A stretch of 64,000 bases of DNA from JBFWWP01 sp050246115 (GTDB lineage: Bacteria > Planctomycetota > UBA8108 > UBA1146 > JAJFFE01). The translations under genes and the position numbers were made by a program. The stretch lies in the NCBI GenBank assembly GCA_050246115.1, contig JBFWWP010000004.1:62001-126000 (forward strand), in the 5' to 3' direction. The notes under the pieces were generated by a model that worked only from the letters and a program-made list of their open reading frames with translations, did not search any database and was not told the origin of the DNA. Shown here piece by piece: positions 1-8,295 of this stretch (the stretch's first letter is position 1; each line of letters opens with the position of its first letter).

Positions 1-599
1 TCGTCATTCGCCGCCCGCGCGAGCAGCAGTCCCCCCGACGAAGCTCCCTGCGGCTTGACCACGACCCACCGCTTGTTCTGAGCGGGTTGCAACACATCCT
101 CGACGAGCTGGAAACCGAGGACGTCCACGTAGAAACGGATCGCTTCGTCGTAGTCGCGCACGACGATCGCGGTCAGGGCGAGCGTCTGTCGCGCGCTTGC
201 GCAAGCGTTCGCTTGCAGCGCCTGGAGACGCTCGAGGGCCTCGGCGCCCCGGGCGAACGGCACGAACAGGTGATCGTGGTGCACCGCGGCCACGACGTTG
301 CAACTGATCCCGGCTTCCGCAAGAACCCGAGAGAAGGTGGCTGTGAAGCCGACAGCGCTCAGATCGGAGTCCACCTTCAGGGTGATCCAAGCGGCACGGA
401 AGGCCACGGCCAGCCCGAGACGCGCGGCTTCGGCCTCGGGCAGAATCACGGTCAGGCCTTCGGCTTCACGGAAGGTGGCGATCACCTGCGAGGAGTCGAC
501 ACCGGCCGCGTCCAGGGGGAGCAGCACGTAGGCATAGGCGCCCGGGTGAAGCGTCGGCGTCATCGCGTCCAAGATGGAACGAAGATCGAACTGAGCCAA
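1..599 (-). CDS. ACT domain - VOC (glyoxalase-fold) fusion, 3' end outside window
   Basis: About 199 codons are visible and the gene runs off base 1. Residues 1-125 look like an ACT_3/ACT_7 small-molecule-binding domain: they open with LHPGAYAYVLLP near residue 17 and end with the family signature CNVVAAVHHDHLFVP. From about residue 137 a vicinal-oxygen-chelate domain begins (VVRDYDEAIRFYVDVLGF), the fold of glyoxalases and PhnB-like proteins. Its metal ligands cannot be judged because the domain is incomplete. I start at TTG (597-599) because AGGAGG lies seven bases upstream; the first in-frame ATG is 12 codons further in. It follows the SDR gene by 65 bases on the same strand, so the two are probably co-transcribed. 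The substrate is unknown. ACT and VOC domains usually occur in separate proteins, so the fusion suggests ligand sensing tied to a VOC activity, which is inference. Confidence 0.75.
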   Translation of the reverse strand, partial: MAQFDLRSILDAMTPTLHPGAYAYVLLPLDAAGVDSSQVIATFREAEGLTVILPEAEAARLGLAVAFRAAWITLKVDSDLSAVGFTATFSRVLAEAGISCNVVAAVHHDHLFVPFARGAEALERLQALQANACASARQTLALTAIVVRDYDEAIRFYVDVLGFQLVEDVLQPAQNKRWVVVKPQGASSGGLLLARAAND

Positions 600-664
600 G
601 ACACGTCCTCCTGGTTCGAACCACGACACAGCGGCGGTATCCGAACTCGGCGCAGGGGCGGGGC

Positions 665-1657
665 TCAGCGAGCACCCGCGCCCTGCCCGCCGCGAGCGCC
701 TCCAGCCGAATCGTTCCGTGGGGTTGTGGGTAACGCGGATGGACGAAAGAGATCCGCCAGCGCGCCGCGAAGTTCGGGGAACTCGAACTCGAAGCCTTCG
801 TCCCGCAGCCGCCGGGAAACACAGTATCGACCATACAACGCAAGCTCGGGGTCGGTTCGCATCACGAGTGGTGCTCCGAGCCGCGCCAACCACGCAGGCG
901 TCGGCAAGCCGATCGGGACGCGGAGCACGCCGCGCAGGGCACGCATGAAGTCGTTCTGCGACACCGGCTGCGGCGCGGTGGCAATGTAGGCACCCGTCAT
1001 GGATTCGTCGAGGATCGCGCGCGCGAAGATCCGGTTCATGTCGCGCACGTGCAGCCAGCTCATTCCTTGGCGGCCGCTCGCCACGCGCCCGCCGAGCCCC
1101 CAACGCACGAGCGTGGCCAAGCGGGGAAGTGCCCCTCCATCTCGACCGATGACGAAACTCGTCCGCAGGATGACTTGGCGCATCCCGGGCAAGACCGATT
1201 GGAGGTACGCCTCCTCCCAGGCGCTGCCCACGAACGGAGCCAGACCGTATCCAAATGCGGAGTCCTCATCGCAGACGACCTCGGGCGGATCGCCGTAGCG
1301 ATGCGCAGTCGACATCTGCACCCAAACGGGAGGCGGCGAGTTCAGCTGCCGGAGCGCCGCCCCGAGCACACGCGTCGCTTCGACCCGGGATCGCAGAATC
1401 TCGTCGCAGTGGTCGGGTGTCTTCACGCAGTCGACCGTACGCCCTGCCAGATTCACGAGCGCCAGCGCCCCGTTGAGTTCCTCGGCCCACTCACCCAGCG
1501 AGCGCCCGTCCCAGGAAACGTGGCGCGCACGAATCGCCCCGCGCGGCGCCGAACGGGAGATCACGGTGACCGCATAGCCAAGAGCCTCGAGGTGCGCGAC
1601 CAAGTTCAAGCCAAGAAACCCAGTCCCGCCGGCAATCACGACCCGCGCCGCCCCCAA
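665..1657 (-). CDS. TIGR01777-type NAD(P)-dependent epimerase (SDR39U1/YfcH-like)
   Basis: This 330-residue extended short-chain dehydrogenase begins with a Rossmann motif GGTGFLG (residues 10-16). It carries LVNLAGRTVD in the cofactor region and the active-site-like segment STAHRYGD. The stretch RTSFVIGRDGGALPRL is typical of the TIGR01777 epimerase subfamily, and the last ~50 folded residues (GLPTPAWLARLGAP to RRLRDEGFEFEFPELRGAL) fit its DUF1731 tail. The physiological substrate of this family is not established. A ~30-residue Gly/Ala/Arg-rich tail after FRP is probably disordered. The ACT-VOC gene follows 65 bases downstream on the same strand. Confidence 0.85.
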   Translation of the reverse strand: MGAARVVIAGGTGFLGLNLVAHLEALGYAVTVISRSAPRGAIRARHVSWDGRSLGEWAEELNGALALVNLAGRTVDCVKTPDHCDEILRSRVEATRVLGAALRQLNSPPPVWVQMSTAHRYGDPPEVVCDEDSAFGYGLAPFVGSAWEEAYLQSVLPGMRQVILRTSFVIGRDGGALPRLATLVRWGLGGRVASGRQGMSWLHVRDMNRIFARAILDESMTGAYIATAPQPVSQNDFMRALRGVLRVPIGLPTPAWLARLGAPLVMRTDPELALYGRYCVSRRLRDEGFEFEFPELRGALADLFRPSALPTTPRNDSAGGARGGQGAGAR

Positions 1658-2011
1658 GACCCACCTCCCACCCGCTCAGGACCTCATCGCCACGCGCCGC
1701 GACTCACCAACCCCAGCCTGCCACGGAACCCACCATCGCACAATCCTCCCCATTCGAATCGCCGCAGCCCCCCCGCACCAGCCACCCCCACCCGCCCCGG
1801 AGGAAGGTGACGGCGGTTTCGCCGACATTGGCGCATTGGGCACCGATTCGTCACGCGGACCGAGGAAGGACGATCGAGAGCGCCGCGACCGTATTCGAAC
1901 GTTGGCCGTGAGTGCACGTTCGTGATCCACGTGGTGTGAGCTGCGTCAGTTACGTGCATTCCGGTGGATTGGCGACGACGCTTGCTTGGAGGACGGCACG
2001 AAAGGCGGTCC
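1658..2011. other. Intergenic stretch between divergent genes, no feature recognised
   Basis: This spacer lies between the outward-facing SDR gene and the transposase-like gene and must hold both promoters. The first ~150 bases are very C-rich on the plus strand. No convincing coding frame, tRNA or strong hairpin is visible. Confidence 0.5.
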
Positions 2012-2941
2012 ATGGCTACTCCTCCACGATGGGCGATTCCCGGTACGTTTCTCATCACGAAGCGGACATTGATGCGCATGTTCTTGCTCAAGCCGGGCAG
2101 CGTCGTGAATGCGGTGCTGCTCTACGTGCTTGGGCTTGCGGCCAACAAGTATGGCATCCGCATTCATGCGTTCATCTTCCTCTCGGACCACGGCCACATG
2201 ATGGCCACCGATCCGGTCGGTGGACAGATGTCTGGGTTCATGCAGTACTTGTTCTCTCTGGCGGGCCGAAGTCTCAACCGCCACTACCGGCGGCGGGAGA
2301 ACTTCTGGAGCAGCGAGAAGCCCAACTGCGTATGGATCGCGCCTCGGGCTGAGGACCTCGCGGACAAGCTCGCCTACGTCCTCTGTAATGCTGTCATCTC
2401 CGGACTCGTTGACCGCATGCAGAAGTGGCCGGGGGTGAAAGTTACGACAGACGACCTGGGGCGTCTGACCATCAACGCCAAACGACCCAACTTCTTCTTC
2501 AGCAAGAAGCTTCCCGAAGAGGTCACCTACACGACTTGCCTCCCCGAATGCGAGGACGCGACGGAGCGCCAACTCATCGCCATGGTGCGGGAGCGCTGCC
2601 GCGAGATCGAGGAAGAGAAGCGGAATGAGATGGCGATCGAGCGTCGACCATTCCTGGGTGCGAAACGCGCGCGTGAGGTCGACGCCTTCGATTGCGCGCG
2701 AACGCCAGAGCCTCTCGGTGAACTCGAGCCCCACATCGCATGCAAGGACACTCCAACCCGGATCAAGCTCATCGATCGTCTACGCCTGTTTCGAAGCCAG
2801 TACCGCGAAGCGCTCGCGGCCTACTGCGCCGGTAAGCGCAAGACGCACTTCCCGTGGGGCACACTCAAGCTGGTGCAGTACCTTGGCTGCTGCTGCCACG
2901 GCCCCGACCCGAGACCCAGCCTCGGCGCCATCGCAATCTGA
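2012..2941 (+). CDS. IS200/REP-associated tyrosine transposase-like protein (Y1/HUH domain)
   Basis: The 309-residue product opens with the family pattern IPGTFLITKRTLMRMFLLKP. It then has the HUH motif DHGHMM (His60 and His62) that binds the catalytic metal in Y1 transposases. Tyr122 in LAYVLCNAVISGLV is the likely nucleophile; the spacing fits the PF01797 fold. The remaining ~170 residues are a charged C-terminal extension common in chromosomal single-copy members (TnpA-REP/RAYT-like), which are longer than IS200 TnpA (~150). The ATG at 2012 has AAAGGCGG just upstream; an in-frame ATG at 1964 is less likely. No TnpB, terminal palindromes or target duplication is visible around it. It therefore looks like a domesticated or solitary gene rather than a complete insertion sequence. 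Confidence 0.75.
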   Translation: MATPPRWAIPGTFLITKRTLMRMFLLKPGSVVNAVLLYVLGLAANKYGIRIHAFIFLSDHGHMMATDPVGGQMSGFMQYLFSLAGRSLNRHYRRRENFWSSEKPNCVWIAPRAEDLADKLAYVLCNAVISGLVDRMQKWPGVKVTTDDLGRLTINAKRPNFFFSKKLPEEVTYTTCLPECEDATERQLIAMVRERCREIEEEKRNEMAIERRPFLGAKRAREVDAFDCARTPEPLGELEPHIACKDTPTRIKLIDRLRLFRSQYREALAAYCAGKRKTHFPWGTLKLVQYLGCCCHGPDPRPSLGAIAI

Positions 2942-3327
2942 CCCGCCGTCTCCGCAACCAGAGCCCTCCTCTCACGCCGGAAACCCCGCGCGGCCGGCTC
3001 CGTCGTGTCCACGTTGCGCCATGCAGGTTGTGAACCCGCCCAAGAACCAGCGAGCGCGGCCCAATTACTCGAGTTCTGCAGCGAACCGCGTACACTTCGC
3101 TCGCATCCGCCCCGCGTCGACCCGGTGATTCTCTCGCCGAACACGACCCCTTCCACGGCGTTCGCGGACGGCGCGACCTGCCTCCGGGGCGGGCTAGAGC
3201 GGTCACGCGGTGTCGACGTCGGAAGGGCTCGACGACGGGTGGCGGTGACGGAATGTGGTGAGCATTCTGGCGGTCGAGGTCGGTGTTTCCGGCATCCCCT
3301 CGAGAACCCTCTCGGAAGGAGGCTTGC
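2942..3327. other. Intergenic stretch, no feature recognised
   Basis: About 385 bases separate the transposase-like gene from the HAF-repeat gene. I see no reading frame with a ribosome-binding site and no strong inverted repeat. The promoter of the downstream secreted protein is expected here, but no clear -35/-10 pair stands out. Confidence 0.45.
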
Positions 3328-4734
3328 ATGCTTCGGATCGCTGGACGCGTTTGGCTCGGGGTGATCGCTGGCATTCTCTGTGTCGAGACGTTCGTCTTTG
3401 CTCAGGGTGCCCCGGAGTACGTGCTGCACCTGGTCCCACCGTTTGGAGCCGGCAACACGAATGAGTCCTACGGCCACGATGTGAACGATGGCGGGCTGGC
3501 GGTCGGTCGCTCGCTCGGGACCGTCAACACCGGTTGGGTGTGGACTCCCGCGGCGGGTGCGAGCATGATCCCGGACGCAGGCCAGTCCGTGGCGGCGGAC
3601 GGCACGATCGCGGGCGCGAGCCACCTCTACGACCCCGCGGGTACAGTGCTTCTCACGGTCCCGCCGGTGAATCCGAGCTTCACCGACATTCGCTCGCAGT
3701 TCGTTGCCTCGAACCATCCTGTCCTCGGTGGCACCGTGATCCTTGGGCGAGCCATCAATCCGCTGACGGGCTTCCCGGGTCCGTCGAGCTGTTTCGATTG
3801 CATCAACCCCGCGGGTCACACGGCGTTCCTTTGGGATGCCGTAGGCGGCACACGCGACCTGGAGACGCTGGGCGTTCCCGCGGCCTACAACGTCGGTGGG
3901 ATCAACTCGAACGGCTTGATCTGTGGTGACACCAACGACGCGGGCCAAGACTTCGAGACCCGGGCCTTCGCGTTCGACCTGGTCGCTGGCACGTTCGTGG
4001 ATCTCGGTACGCTGCGACCGGACAACCTCGGAACCGCGTCGGCTCAGGGCGTGAACGACGCCGGGGAGATCGTCGGTTGGGCCACGGCCCCAGGCGTCGG
4101 TGGTGACGAGCACGCGTTCCTATGGACCGCAAGTGGCGGCCTCGTCGATCTCGGAACTCTGGGCCCCTCGGTCATCAACATTCGCAGGTCGCGGGCTCGT
4201 GACGTCAACGCGAGCGGCGTCGTGGTCGGCGAGAGCACGAGTGCGAACACGGTGTCCCCCGTCGCCGGTCGCCACGCGTTCGTCTGGGACGCAGCGAACG
4301 GCATGCGCGACCTGAACACCCTCGTGGCGCTTCCCGGCAACTACGAGTTGATTCAAGCCAACGCGATCAGCGACACCGGTTGGATCTGCGGCTACGGCAC
4401 TGGGACCGCCGGCGGGGGCTTCTTCTCGGCGTTCGTGCTCGAGCCTCTGATGCCGTCGGGAGTCACGTTCGTGCGCGGTGACTGCAACTCCGATGGCGCG
4501 ACGAACGTGGCAGATGGGATTGCACTCTTGAACGAACTCTTCGCCGGCGGCTCGGTTCTCTGCGCCGACGCATGCGACGCGAACGACGATGGCAGCCGCA
4601 ACATCGCCGACGCCGTTCGCCTGCTCTCGGTGCTCTTCCAAGGTGGGGTACCTCTGCCGCCGCCGGCGTCCGTCTGCGGCGTCGACCCGACTGCCGACGC
4701 CTTGGGGTGCGGCGCCGCGAGCAACTGTCCCTGA
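3328..4734 (+). CDS. Secreted HAF-repeat protein with C-terminal dockerin-like module
   Basis: This 468-residue protein has a Sec signal peptide (MLRIAGRVWLGVIAGIL to about FVFAQ). Its body consists of HAF repeats, recognised by recurring AFLWDAVGGTRDLETLG, AFLWTASGGLVDLGTLG and AFVWDAANGMRDLNTL blocks interleaved with short motifs such as GINSNGLICGD and GVNDAGEIVGW. HAF proteins are extracellular beta-rich proteins of unknown role. Residues ~385-468 form the paired EF-hand module found elsewhere in this window (RGDCNSDG, ACDANDDG, CGVDPTADALGC), with six cysteines and two Ca-binding-like loops. AAGGAGG lies six bases before the chosen ATG. It converges on the AddA-like gene. Surface attachment or sorting through the module is inference. 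Confidence 0.85.
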   Translation: MLRIAGRVWLGVIAGILCVETFVFAQGAPEYVLHLVPPFGAGNTNESYGHDVNDGGLAVGRSLGTVNTGWVWTPAAGASMIPDAGQSVAADGTIAGASHLYDPAGTVLLTVPPVNPSFTDIRSQFVASNHPVLGGTVILGRAINPLTGFPGPSSCFDCINPAGHTAFLWDAVGGTRDLETLGVPAAYNVGGINSNGLICGDTNDAGQDFETRAFAFDLVAGTFVDLGTLRPDNLGTASAQGVNDAGEIVGWATAPGVGGDEHAFLWTASGGLVDLGTLGPSVINIRRSRARDVNASGVVVGESTSANTVSPVAGRHAFVWDAANGMRDLNTLVALPGNYELIQANAISDTGWICGYGTGTAGGGFFSAFVLEPLMPSGVTFVRGDCNSDGATNVADGIALLNELFAGGSVLCADACDANDDGSRNIADAVRLLSVLFQGGVPLPPPASVCGVDPTADALGCGAASNCP

Positions 4735-4923
4735 GACTTGGGACTGCGATTGCGTACTCGTAGGTTCGTGCAGGATCGACTCCGCAACTGCCCTCGCTAC
4801 TTGCGATACCCTTCGGCCGCTCCAAGAAGTTCGAGATCGTCCGCGACGCGTCGAGCTGTAGACCCAGTCCCGGTTTCGAACCTCAGGATCGGCCCCCCGG
4901 TGGTCGGATGCGACGTGAGGGAG

Positions 4924-7900
4924 TCAATCCTGCGCGGACCCGGCGGGCCGGTGCGGGTCCTTCGCTGCGTCGGTGCCCGCACCCGGCTCGCGCACGCGGA
5001 TCATCACACCGCGCCCCAGCGGCAAGTGCAGCCACGCCTGCGCGTCGACGCCGGCAGCGCTCAGCGCGTTGCGATAGGCCTCGATCTGCCCGACGTACTG
5101 AGCAGCATAGGCACGCTCACCACTGCGACCCGGTGTGCCCGTCTTGTGATCGATCACGGACGCGACGGAGTGTGCACCACGAGGCCCAGACACGAGCAAC
5201 AAATCGATGGTGCCCCAAGTCTGAGGCTGGCCCCAGCGCGCGGCCCGAGTCTCGTTGGGGTCGCCCGCTCGCGGAGCAGTGACGTGGGTTTCGGTGAACC
5301 ACTGGCTACTCGCAGTGCGCTCGGCGATCCAGGCTTGAAATCGCTCACCCGCGACGACCAGGTCGGCGGCCGAGATCACGGCCTCGCAACCGTAAGCCTC
5401 GAGACAACGAGCGGCAACCCGCTCGCGACCCGAACGGTCGAGCGCGCGCACCGACGGGAGGCTTGCGAAGTAGGCGTGAACCGCGCTGCCGACATTCGCC
5501 TCATCCCCTTCGTGCACGTGCAACCCAGGCCCGGTCGCGGGCACTCCCGGTAGCTCGAGCACTTCGAGCCGCGCCCCATCCAGGTTCCCGGGAGCGTCGC
5601 TTGGACTGACGTACGCCGGCTCCCCGCTGCGCTCCTCCTCGCGGACCCGTCTCGGATCGAGCCAACGAATCGACGGGCTCTCACCGACCGGCTCGGCACG
5701 ACCACCGGGCCGGGCCTCGCGGCTCTCGTCGGTGAAGAGTTCGACCTCGACTCGGGTCGACACGCCCTCGATCTCGTGTGATCCAAGCACCGGGACCCGG
5801 CCAAGAACCTGGAGCAAGCTCGGGAGTTCATCGAGCCATGCGTGCTTGCCCTGACGGTGGGCGATGACCAAGTGGTCGCGCGCCCGCGTGAAACCCACGT
5901 ACAGCAGTCGCAACGACTCCTCGCGCTCGGTCGCCACCGCGGCGGCGCCCTCGGGGGTCCTCTGCGTGTCGTGCTCGAGGTCACTACCCGAGGTGAGCTG
6001 GCCACGAGTGCCACGGCCAAATGGCCACGGCCAATAGTGAATACGCCGACCGCGCAGCGGATCACTCGCCGCCGGATCCCCCCCCGAAGTCGACGGGCGA
6101 AACAGGTCGGGGGATCGTTGGTGGTCGAGTCCCGTCAGCACTACCGTTGGCCACTCGAGCCCCTTCGCGAGATGATAGGTCGCGATCGTGACCGCATCCA
6201 AGCCCGTTGGTGGAACCCGCATGTCTTGCTCTTCGGCACTCAACCTCTCGAGGTGAGCGATCAAGCCCGTGAGCGTGGCCGGCCTCCCCGAGTCGACCGC
6301 TTCTCGCTCATACTTCCGGGCGTGCCCGAGGAGGGCGTCGAGATTCCCGCAGCGCATGCCGGGCGCCCGCCAAGCCGCGGCTCGAAACGGGATTGCCAGT
6401 GCCGCGATCACCGCGCTCAGAGTCTCGCTGGGAGTCAGCGCCCCGGCCTGCGGCGCGAGTTCATCGAGGATCGCCAGCGTCGGGTGCCCATTCCAAGGAA
6501 CCGAGTGCGCGCGCGGCGTCACACCCCGTCCAGGCGACGCCGCGCCACTCGTCGCGCGATCCGATGCATTCGGTTCCTCGGTGAGGACCTCGCGAAGTCG
6601 GTCCGCGAACCAAGCCGGTGTCCCGTCGGTCGCCTCGGACAAGTGGTGCACCACGGTCGCCGCTGCCAGGCTATCGCGACGATCGGCCACCAGCCTCAAC
6701 CCCGCCAGCGCGACCACGCACTCGCGAGTCTGGAGCAGCCCCGGCAGCTCGATCACGCTCGGCACATCGAGACGGTCGAGCGCTGCTCCCAGCTGCCTGC
6801 CCTGCTCGTTGGTCCGCACCAACGCGGCAATGTCCGCGAGCGGCGTTTTGCCCTCGCGGTGCAGGCGAGCGATGCCGCGCGCAATCGCTGCAGCTTCGTC
6901 GTCGTTGGAGTTGACGTTCAGGATCCAGCGGGCGACTCCGGGTCGCGCGCGGTCCAGCGCGTCGCGCTGCGCCAACATCGTCGCTTCCTCACCGAACACG
7001 GGCACGAACACGCGATTGACGAGATCGACGAGACCGCGCTGCGAGCGGTAGTTGGTCTCGAGGGTCCGACGTTCGTCGGGCGTCGACTTCTCCCACACCT
7101 CCTGCATCAGGCGCGCGTCGGTTCCCCGAAATCCGAAGATCGACTGCTTCTCATCACCCACCCAGTAGCTCTCCGGCGTGAGCTCTCGCAAGCGGGTGAA
7201 GATCGCGAGCTGCAGCGGATTCGTGTCCTGGAACTCATCCACGACAACCAAGTCGAAGCCCGCAGCCACGTCCTCGGCCAACTCCCCGCGCAAGAGCCGA
7301 AGGAACTCGACTTCGAGGTCGGTGAAGTCGAGCAGTCCGCGCTCCTTCTTGTAAGCAAGATAGGATCGCTCGAGGGCAATCGTCTGCTCGGTCAGCAAGG
7401 TCATGAACTGACGCACGTCCGCGTGCAGCTCCGCGAACGTGCGCACCCCGGAAGCGAAGTCTCGCACGTCCCGCAGCGCCGCGTCAGCCCCGGATCTCTT
7501 GCCGGCGTCGATCCGTCCGAGCCGCACGACGTCGCGCCAGCTCACGTGAGCGCCGCCGCTGATCTCCCGCAAGCGTTTGCGGGCGTCGGCGGTCTTCTTC
7601 GTACCGCACGAGATCGCCGCGAGTCGGTCGAGCGCAGTGGCGGCGACCTGCTGGGCAGCCTGCAGGGTTGGCGTGGCTCCCGCCCGTCGCGCCGGAGCGC
7701 CCGCCAAGAGGATGGCCACGAACTGTTCGGCGTTCGCTGCCATCTGCTCGCGGAAGGTCACGTCATCGATGGCACTGATGCGCTTCTCCTGAATGAGGGC
7801 CAGCAAGGTCAAAGCGAGATCGTCCTGACCCAGACGGCGGGCAAGCTCGCTCAACGCATCCCACGGCCCGGGATCGAGACGTTGCACGTTGAGCCGGAGG

Positions 7901-8295
7901 AGCCGGTCGCTAGCGGTCTCATCGGCGACACTGAGGCGTGGCGACAACCCGAGGTGGAGCGCGTAGCGCGTCAACAGCTGATAGGCCACGCTGTGAACCG
8001 TGCCGATCGGCGCTAGCTCGAGTCGCTCGGCCCATGACGGGTCGACTCCATCCTCGAGCAAGCGGGCAGCGATGCGCCCCTTCAGCTCGGCCGCGGCCTT
8101 GATCGTGAACGTGGTGGCGATCAAGCGCGCCGGGTCGAGGCCATGGCGAACGACCCGTTCGGCGATCAACTCGCAAATCGAGTACGTCTTGCCCGTGCCC
8201 GCGCTGGCGCCACACAGGGTGAGGCGACCCAAGGCCGGCGCGGCGGATCCAGCGCTTGCGGGAACGCCGTGTCCCAAGACCTCGCGCCGCTTCAT
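4924..8295 (-). CDS. addA: AddA-like UvrD-family helicase with C-terminal PD-(D/E)XK nuclease
   Basis: This 1123-residue superfamily 1A helicase probably acts in recombinational repair of double-strand ends. Walker A is GASAGTGKT (residues 29-37). Later come the Walker B region VVVDEFQDTNP, motif III GDEKQSIFGFRG, motif IV ETNYRSQRGLV, motif V TIATYHLAKGLEWPTV and motif VI LLYVGFTRARDHL. The last ~170 residues carry a PD-(D/E)XK nuclease pattern, GTIDLLLV, VIDHKTG and QYVGQIEAYR, as in AddA. The ATG at 8295 overlaps the stop of the upstream AddB-like gene (ATGA), implying coupled translation and equal amounts of both subunits. A RecB-type relative is the alternative, but the partner's Fe-S nuclease argues for AddAB. 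A local Chi-like site cannot be inferred. Confidence 0.85.
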   Translation of the reverse strand: MKRREVLGHGVPASAGSAAPALGRLTLCGASAGTGKTYSICELIAERVVRHGLDPARLIATTFTIKAAAELKGRIAARLLEDGVDPSWAERLELAPIGTVHSVAYQLLTRYALHLGLSPRLSVADETASDRLLRLNVQRLDPGPWDALSELARRLGQDDLALTLLALIQEKRISAIDDVTFREQMAANAEQFVAILLAGAPARRAGATPTLQAAQQVAATALDRLAAISCGTKKTADARKRLREISGGAHVSWRDVVRLGRIDAGKRSGADAALRDVRDFASGVRTFAELHADVRQFMTLLTEQTIALERSYLAYKKERGLLDFTDLEVEFLRLLRGELAEDVAAGFDLVVVDEFQDTNPLQLAIFTRLRELTPESYWVGDEKQSIFGFRGTDARLMQEVWEKSTPDERRTLETNYRSQRGLVDLVNRVFVPVFGEEATMLAQRDALDRARPGVARWILNVNSNDDEAAAIARGIARLHREGKTPLADIAALVRTNEQGRQLGAALDRLDVPSVIELPGLLQTRECVVALAGLRLVADRRDSLAAATVVHHLSEATDGTPAWFADRLREVLTEEPNASDRATSGAASPGRGVTPRAHSVPWNGHPTLAILDELAPQAGALTPSETLSAVIAALAIPFRAAAWRAPGMRCGNLDALLGHARKYEREAVDSGRPATLTGLIAHLERLSAEEQDMRVPPTGLDAVTIATYHLAKGLEWPTVVLTGLDHQRSPDLFRPSTSGGDPAASDPLRGRRIHYWPWPFGRGTRGQLTSGSDLEHDTQRTPEGAAAVATEREESLRLLYVGFTRARDHLVIAHRQGKHAWLDELPSLLQVLGRVPVLGSHEIEGVSTRVEVELFTDESREARPGGRAEPVGESPSIRWLDPRRVREEERSGEPAYVSPSDAPGNLDGARLEVLELPGVPATGPGLHVHEGDEANVGSAVHAYFASLPSVRALDRSGRERVAARCLEAYGCEAVISAADLVVAGERFQAWIAERTASSQWFTETHVTAPRAGDPNETRAARWGQPQTWGTIDLLLVSGPRGAHSVASVIDHKTGTPGRSGERAYAAQYVGQIEAYRNALSAAGVDAQAWLHLPLGRGVMIRVREPGAGTDAAKDPHRPAGSAQD

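Noticed and set aside
5842..8016. Long plus-strand reading frame of ~724 codons
   Set aside because: It is antisense to the AddA-like gene, has no motifs, and is expected in GC-rich DNA; the minus strand has all helicase motifs.
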